NCBI GenBank assembly: GCA_031551135.1
Contig: JAVBOA010000030.1
Coordinates: 16,618-80,617 of the forward strand
Direction: 5' to 3'
DNA: 64,000 nucleotides
Source: JAITVM01 sp031551135
GTDB lineage: Bacteria > Bacillota > Clostridia > Lachnospirales > JAITVM01
Shown here: piece after piece, positions 60,401 through 64,000 of the stretch
Layout of the letters: each line of letters begins with the position of its first letter
Numbering within the stretch: position 1 is the first letter of the stretch
Notes under the pieces: generated by a model
What the model saw: only the letters and a program-made list of their open reading frames with translations
Database searches by the model: none
Told to the model about the DNA's origin: nothing
Translations under genes and position numbers: made by a program

Positions 60401-61345
60401 ATGAGATATATAGAAGATTTCAAGGAAGACGACCAAATCATAGGTCATTATTTATGCAAACAAAAACAATCGCTGAAGTCGCGGGCCGGCAAAACATATC
60501 TGTCCCTTAAACTTCAAGACAAAACAGGAATAATCGATGCTAAAATTTGGGAAATTAATAATAGTATTCAAAATTTTGATGAATCTGATTATATAAAAAT
60601 AGATGCAACTGTTGTGTCTTATCAGAACGAATTGCAGCTAAGAATAAATAAACTCAGAAAATCTCAAGTAGGGGAATTTTTCGAATCCGATTATATTCCG
60701 ACGACGGACAAAAATATCGATGAACTATATAAAAAAATTCTTGAGTACATAAACTCAATTGCAAATACTTATGTCAAAAAACTTGTTGAGGATATTTTTA
60801 TAAATAATAAGGATATTTCTGAAAATTTTAAAAGCCACTCAGCAGCGAAAACCATGCACCATTCGTATATGGGCGGTCTGATTGAGCACACCTTGTCGGT
60901 AGTGCAAATTTGTGATTTTATGTGCGGAAGATATAAATCTGTAAACCGTGATATTTTGATTTCTACTGCGCTTTTACACGATATAGGAAAAATATTCGAG
61001 CTTTCAAATTTTCCGGACAACGATTACACGGACGAGGGTCAGCTTTTGGGTCATATTATAATCGGAATGGAATTAATTACCGAAACGGCGGCTAAAATTG
61101 AAAAATTTCCGCAGGATTTGTTAAATCTGTTAAAACATTCGATAATATCTCATCACGGAGAATATGAATTTGGCTCGCCGAAAAGACCTAAAACTATCGA
61201 GGCTTTTATTTTGCATTGCGCAGATAATATGGATGCGAAGATTAAAATGTTTGAAGAAATAATCGAGAAAGATAATACTATGGGCAATTGGGTTGGGTAT
61301 CAAAAAATGTTGGAGCGAAATATTCGTAAATCAAACTTAATATGA
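60401..61345 (+). CDS. yhaM: 3'-5' exoribonuclease YhaM
   Basis: 314 residues. N-terminal OB-fold (about 10-100: KTYLSLKLQDKTGIIDAKIWE) and C-terminal HD domain (AAKTMHHSYMGGLIEHTLSV, STALLHDIGKIFELS, SIISHHGEYEFGSPKRPKTIEA, LHCADNMDAK). YhaM trims RNA and single-stranded DNA in Gram-positives. RBS GGAGG precedes the ATG. The stop overlaps the start of the next gene (ATGA), coupling it to the Cas4-like pair. Confidence 0.93.
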   Translation: MRYIEDFKEDDQIIGHYLCKQKQSLKSRAGKTYLSLKLQDKTGIIDAKIWEINNSIQNFDESDYIKIDATVVSYQNELQLRINKLRKSQVGEFFESDYIPTTDKNIDELYKKILEYINSIANTYVKKLVEDIFINNKDISENFKSHSAAKTMHHSYMGGLIEHTLSVVQICDFMCGRYKSVNRDILISTALLHDIGKIFELSNFPDNDYTDEGQLLGHIIIGMELITETAAKIEKFPQDLLNLLKHSIISHHGEYEFGSPKRPKTIEAFILHCADNMDAKIKMFEEIIEKDNTMGNWVGYQKMLERNIRKSNLI

Positions 61346-61632
61346 AAAACGATAAAAATACAATTACTCCAAACGAAATAAACAAATATTTATATTGCCC
61401 TTACCAATGGTATTATGAGAGATTTTACGGCAGGAAAGAAATAAACGAATTATACAAAGAACGAAATAAAAAGCTCAAGCTCGATGATAAAACCTACAGT
61501 AATTTTAAAAAAGGAGTTAATTTTCACAATGCGTATTATATCAAACATGAGTCGCTGAAATTTATAAAAAAAATAATAATCGTCTGCGCTCTTTTGATGT
61601 TGATTTATGCAGTAACAAAACTGAAGGTGTAA
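61342..61632 (+). CDS. Cas4-like nuclease, N-terminal half with membrane anchor
   Basis: 96 residues. ITPNEINKYLYCPYQWYYER is the Cas4/RecB-like N-terminal block whose Cys (residue 19) is the first cluster ligand in Cas4 proteins. KKGVNFHNAYYIKH (about 56-69) resembles nuclease motif I with its His. A hydrophobic segment (about 76-92) ends the chain. There is no Asp or Glu-x-Lys core here; those residues are in the next gene. It overlaps yhaM by 4 nt and is followed after one base by the second half. An isolated function is unlikely. Confidence 0.8.
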   Translation: MKNDKNTITPNEINKYLYCPYQWYYERFYGRKEINELYKERNKKLKLDDKTYSNFKKGVNFHNAYYIKHESLKFIKKIIIVCALLMLIYAVTKLKV

Positions 61633-61633
61633 T

Positions 61634-62185
61634 ATGTTAATTATAATTTTTATATTATCTATAATTATTTTGGCCCTCTGGCAGTTTGCAAATAAAGATA
61701 TTCAGAAGAAAAAGCCATCGATTCAGCCTAAAGGTTACCGATTGATTTACACCGACCAAAAAGGTAATTTCGATAGGGAAAAAGTCATTGTTTCTGAAAT
61801 GCTTGTTTCAAAAAGATATGATTTGCGCGGAAAGCCGGATTTTGTTTTTATGAATAAATCTAAGCGTGAACTAATGCCCGTTGAATTGAAAAGCGGAAAA
61901 ATTGGAAACAAAATATCACCGCACAGGGGCGATTTTATGCAATTAATTGCTTATTTTGTTATGCTTGAAGACATTTTTGGAATAAGACCAAAAGAAGGCA
62001 GGATAGTATATAGCGACTCTATGTTTGTTATTAAAAATACAGATAATTTTAGAAAAGAGTTTTTCTTGATTTTATCGAATATGCGCGATATGCTGAAATC
62101 CGGAGAAGCCAAGGCTGAGGCCTCTTTTGTAAAATGCAGGTATTGCATTTGCAATGGAACTGTTTGCAAGTTTTGCAAAAACTAA
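61634..62185 (+). CDS. Cas4-like nuclease, C-terminal half with membrane anchor
   Basis: 183 residues. Starts with a membrane segment (residues 1-17) followed by a basic linker. The PD-(D/E)XK core follows: LRGKPDFVF (Asp 69), MPVELKSGK (Glu 84, Lys 86) and GDFMQLIAYFVMLED (Q-x3-Y, 103-107). The tail FVKCRYCICNGTVCKFCKN has the Cys set of a Cas4 4Fe-4S cluster (168, 171, 178 likely). It has its own AAGGTG site 6 nt before the ATG. It is in the +1 frame relative to the first half. It is not next to any cas gene. Confidence 0.82.
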   Translation: MLIIIFILSIIILALWQFANKDIQKKKPSIQPKGYRLIYTDQKGNFDREKVIVSEMLVSKRYDLRGKPDFVFMNKSKRELMPVELKSGKIGNKISPHRGDFMQLIAYFVMLEDIFGIRPKEGRIVYSDSMFVIKNTDNFRKEFFLILSNMRDMLKSGEAKAEASFVKCRYCICNGTVCKFCKN

Positions 62186-62263
62186 AATTTTTCCTTGGAG
62201 AACCTTATGCGTTAAGCTTATTCCGAAATTTTTTTATTAACTTAATTTTTGAAAGGATTTTAT

Positions 62264-63616
62264 ATGCTGGTTAAAAATAAAACTTATAAAATTTTTATAG
62301 ATGCCCTTGGCTCCGAAGGGCAAGGTATCGGACGAATTGATAATTTCACGGTTTTTGTAGATGGCTCTGTTCCCGGAGATTATGTCGAGGCGCTAATGAT
62401 AAAGGTAAAAAAATCATACGCCGTTGGTAAAATGGTTAATCTAATCGAAAAATCTAAAAACCGCGTTGATGCGATTTGTCCTGTTTTTAATAAATGCGGC
62501 GGCTGTCAGCTCCAAAACTTAGTTTATAGTGAACAGCTAAACTTTAAGAAAAATAAAGTTCTTAACGATTTGAAGCGAATCGGCGGGATTGAAGCCGAAG
62601 TTTGTGATACAATCGGTATGGAATATCCGTATTATTACCGTAACAAAGCTCAATTTCCGGTACAAAAATCCCGTGATGGCAAGCCTCTTATCGGTTTTTA
62701 CCGGAAACACAGTCACGATATTATTGATATCAAAGAATGCTTTATTCATCATAAAATAAATATAAAAATAATTGAAATAATTAAAAAGTTTATGATCAAA
62801 AACAAAATTGAGCCATATGACGAAATAACTCATAAAGGCTTGGTTAGGCATATTTTGACACGCATTGGATTTGCAACAAACGAGATAATGATTTGTCTTG
62901 TTATAAACGGAAAATATTTGGATAATAAAAATGAATTGATTGAGGATTTATTGAAAATTGATGGCGTAAAAAGCATTGTTCTAAATATAAACGAAAAGCA
63001 AACAAATGTAATTTTGGGTAATCAAGTAAAAGTTTTATGGGGAAAAGAATATATTATCGACGAAATAGGTGAAATAAAATTTAAAATCTCTGCCCTTTCA
63101 TTTTTTCAGGTCAATACTTTCCAAACAAATAAATTATATGAAAAAGTTTTGGAGTTTGCCGAACTCAAAGGAAATGAAACCGTTGTAGACGCGTACTGCG
63201 GAGTCGGCAGTATTTCTCTTTTTTTAGCTAAATCCGCACGGCTTGTCTATGGTATAGAAATTGTGGAAGAAGCGATTATCGATGCCCGCAAAAATGCAAA
63301 GCTGAATGATATTCAAAATGTCGAATTTATTGTCGGCGATACAAAAAATGTGTTTGCAGATACTTTTGTCGAAAATAATATCCATCCGGATTTAATTGTT
63401 ATCGATCCTCCCCGAAAAGGCTGTGAACCTGAGGTTTTAGAGTCTATTTTGCAAATTGAACCTCATAAATTAATCTATGTTTCGTGTGACCCCGCAACAT
63501 TGGCGCGTGACATAAAAACTCTCAGCCAAAAATATACCGTGAAAAAGGTACAGCCGGTAGATTGCTTTTGCCAGACGTTTCACGTGGAGACGGTCGTAAT
63601 GATGCAACATGTGTAG
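62264..63616 (+). CDS. rlmCD: 23S rRNA (uracil-C5)-methyltransferase RlmCD/RumA family
   Basis: 450 residues from ATG 62264; GAAAGGA lies 6 nt upstream, and a TTG at 62249 precedes the site. N-terminal TRAM domain (about 5-60), 4Fe-4S Cys cluster (ICPVFNKCGGCQLQ, with a later Cys in IKECFIHH), and the SAM methyltransferase domain: VDAYCGVGSISLFLAKSA, VIDPPRKGCEPEVL, and YVSCDPATLARDI with the catalytic Cys. It modifies U residues in 23S rRNA. An 8-bp tandem repeat starts right after its stop. Confidence 0.93.
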   Translation: MLVKNKTYKIFIDALGSEGQGIGRIDNFTVFVDGSVPGDYVEALMIKVKKSYAVGKMVNLIEKSKNRVDAICPVFNKCGGCQLQNLVYSEQLNFKKNKVLNDLKRIGGIEAEVCDTIGMEYPYYYRNKAQFPVQKSRDGKPLIGFYRKHSHDIIDIKECFIHHKINIKIIEIIKKFMIKNKIEPYDEITHKGLVRHILTRIGFATNEIMICLVINGKYLDNKNELIEDLLKIDGVKSIVLNINEKQTNVILGNQVKVLWGKEYIIDEIGEIKFKISALSFFQVNTFQTNKLYEKVLEFAELKGNETVVDAYCGVGSISLFLAKSARLVYGIEIVEEAIIDARKNAKLNDIQNVEFIVGDTKNVFADTFVENNIHPDLIVIDPPRKGCEPEVLESILQIEPHKLIYVSCDPATLARDIKTLSQKYTVKKVQPVDCFCQTFHVETVVMMQHV

Positions 63617-63620
63617 AAAA

Positions 63621-63676
63621 ATGTGGAAATGTGGAAATGTGGAAATGTGGAAATGTGGAAATGTGGAAATGTGGAA
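63621..63676 (+). repeat. Seven tandem copies of an 8-bp unit (ATGTGGAA)
   Basis: Unit ATGTGGAA repeated seven times without change, beginning 4 nt after the rlmCD stop; GTAGAAAA just before looks like a decayed unit. It is non-coding in the gene's frame. Confidence 0.9.
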
Positions 63677-63706
63677 AGCATAACTATATAGAATTAAAAA
63701 AATAAA

Positions 63707-63746
63707 CTAAAAGGTTGATTTTACAGGTCAGCCTTTTAGTTTTTTA
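63707..63746 (+). terminator. Terminator after rlmCD
   Basis: CTAAAAGGTTGA / TCAGCCTTTTAG 12-bp stem (one G-U) with TTTTTT tail. Confidence 0.85.
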
Positions 63747-63893
63747 TTTTGATAGAAAGAATCTTCAGATCGTCAAATATAATTTCGTGAAAATTAGACA
63801 ATAAATGATAAAAAAATGCAAAATGTGCCAAGAATCATTGATTAATTTCTTGTTTTCATATCAGACCTGTTGATTAACCAAAAAAAGTAAAAA

Positions 63894-63953
63894 AGAGCAC
63901 CGAAAAAGAGTATAATTAATTAACTAGAAAAATAAATACTCAGGGGGTGCTCT
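63894..63953 (+). promoter_or_regulatory. Inverted repeat covering the RBS of the last gene
   Basis: AGAGCACC (63894-63901) and GGTGCTCT (63946-63953) enclose a TATAAT (63910) and overlap the GGGGGTG binding site of the ATG at 63955. It may sequester the site in read-through RNA or be an insertion-sequence end. Confidence 0.5.
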
Positions 63954-63954
63954 C

Positions 63955-64000
63955 ATGAAAAAGAATATCATGATAAAAGAAATATTGCAATCGATATTAA
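63955..64000 (+). CDS. Start of an unidentified gene, cut by the window end
   Basis: ATG with GGGGGTG upstream; only MKKNIMIKEILQSIL is visible. The flanking inverted repeat would fit an insertion-sequence transposase, but the visible 15 residues do not allow a call. Confidence 0.45.
   Translation, partial: MKKNIMIKEILQSIL

Noticed and set aside
61342..62185. CRISPR-associated locus
   Set aside because: Cas4-like motifs are present, but there is no repeat-spacer array and no other cas gene in the window; the 8-bp tandem repeat at 63621 has no spacers.

Overview
The window reads as chromosome of a low-GC, endospore-forming, Gram-positive anaerobe of the Clostridia type. Supporting signs are strong AT bias, AGGAGG-like ribosome binding sites, both dipicolinate synthase subunits (dpaA, dpaB), sepF, ylmH and codY, two S-layer-homology proteins, many ferredoxin or flavodoxin-type redox proteins, and a cobalamin riboswitch. 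No species can be named from sequence alone. There is no prophage, CRISPR array or rRNA; two tRNAs (Gly-TCC, Leu-CAA) are present.

Layout. 1-3.7 kb: a cell-division cluster (HlyD-like C-terminus, yggS, sepF, yggT, ylmH), then a glyoxalase-like gene. 3.7-10.7 kb: a secreted SLH protein, an FAD protein overlapping a DUF2161-like nuclease-fold gene, a DUF362 ferredoxin protein with a flavodoxin-like reductase, and an RDD membrane protein. 10.7-14.4 kb (minus strand): dpaB, dpaA and an asparagine synthetase whose glutaminase site is degraded. 14.7-21.2 kb: small membrane protein, CBS-ACT protein, mscL, orphan lipoprotein, then a B12 riboswitch driving cbiB, cobD and cobT. 21.3-28 kb: a repeat-rich stretch with trpB2, a cupin, a VOC protein, tRNA-Gly and a secreted stalk-domain protein. 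28-38 kb: addA, leuS, an SLH protein, aroA and hisC. 38-52 kb: an EF-G paralogue, comM, dprA, topA, codY, purL and gap. 52-58 kb: a split TSUP transporter, an oxidoreductase, a cobQ lacking its amidotransferase domain coupled to a Dph6-like ATPase, an aldo/keto reductase and the PAP2/dgkA head-to-head pair. 58-64 kb: a broken VWA gene, tRNA-Leu, a small Asn-rich protein, a mutarotase-like gene, yhaM, a two-gene membrane version of a Cas4-like nuclease, rlmCD and the start of another gene.

Three things stand out. First, at 61342-62185 a Cas4-like PD-(D/E)XK/iron-sulfur nuclease is divided between two coupled genes; the break falls between two membrane segments, so cluster ligands and catalytic residues lie on different chains. 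Second, two amidotransferases (AsnB-like and CobQ-like) appear to have lost glutamine use, one by point changes and one by loss of a domain, while PurL keeps its glutaminase. Third, a palindromic element of about 114 bp, with 42-bp miniature forms, occurs at about 16 places. One copy sits in the loop of a terminator, and another supplies the first ATG of a truncated pseudogene.

Starts given here are often internal to the longest open frame because a ribosome binding site fixes them; each case is explained. Function calls rest on recognised motifs and gene order, not on database searches.
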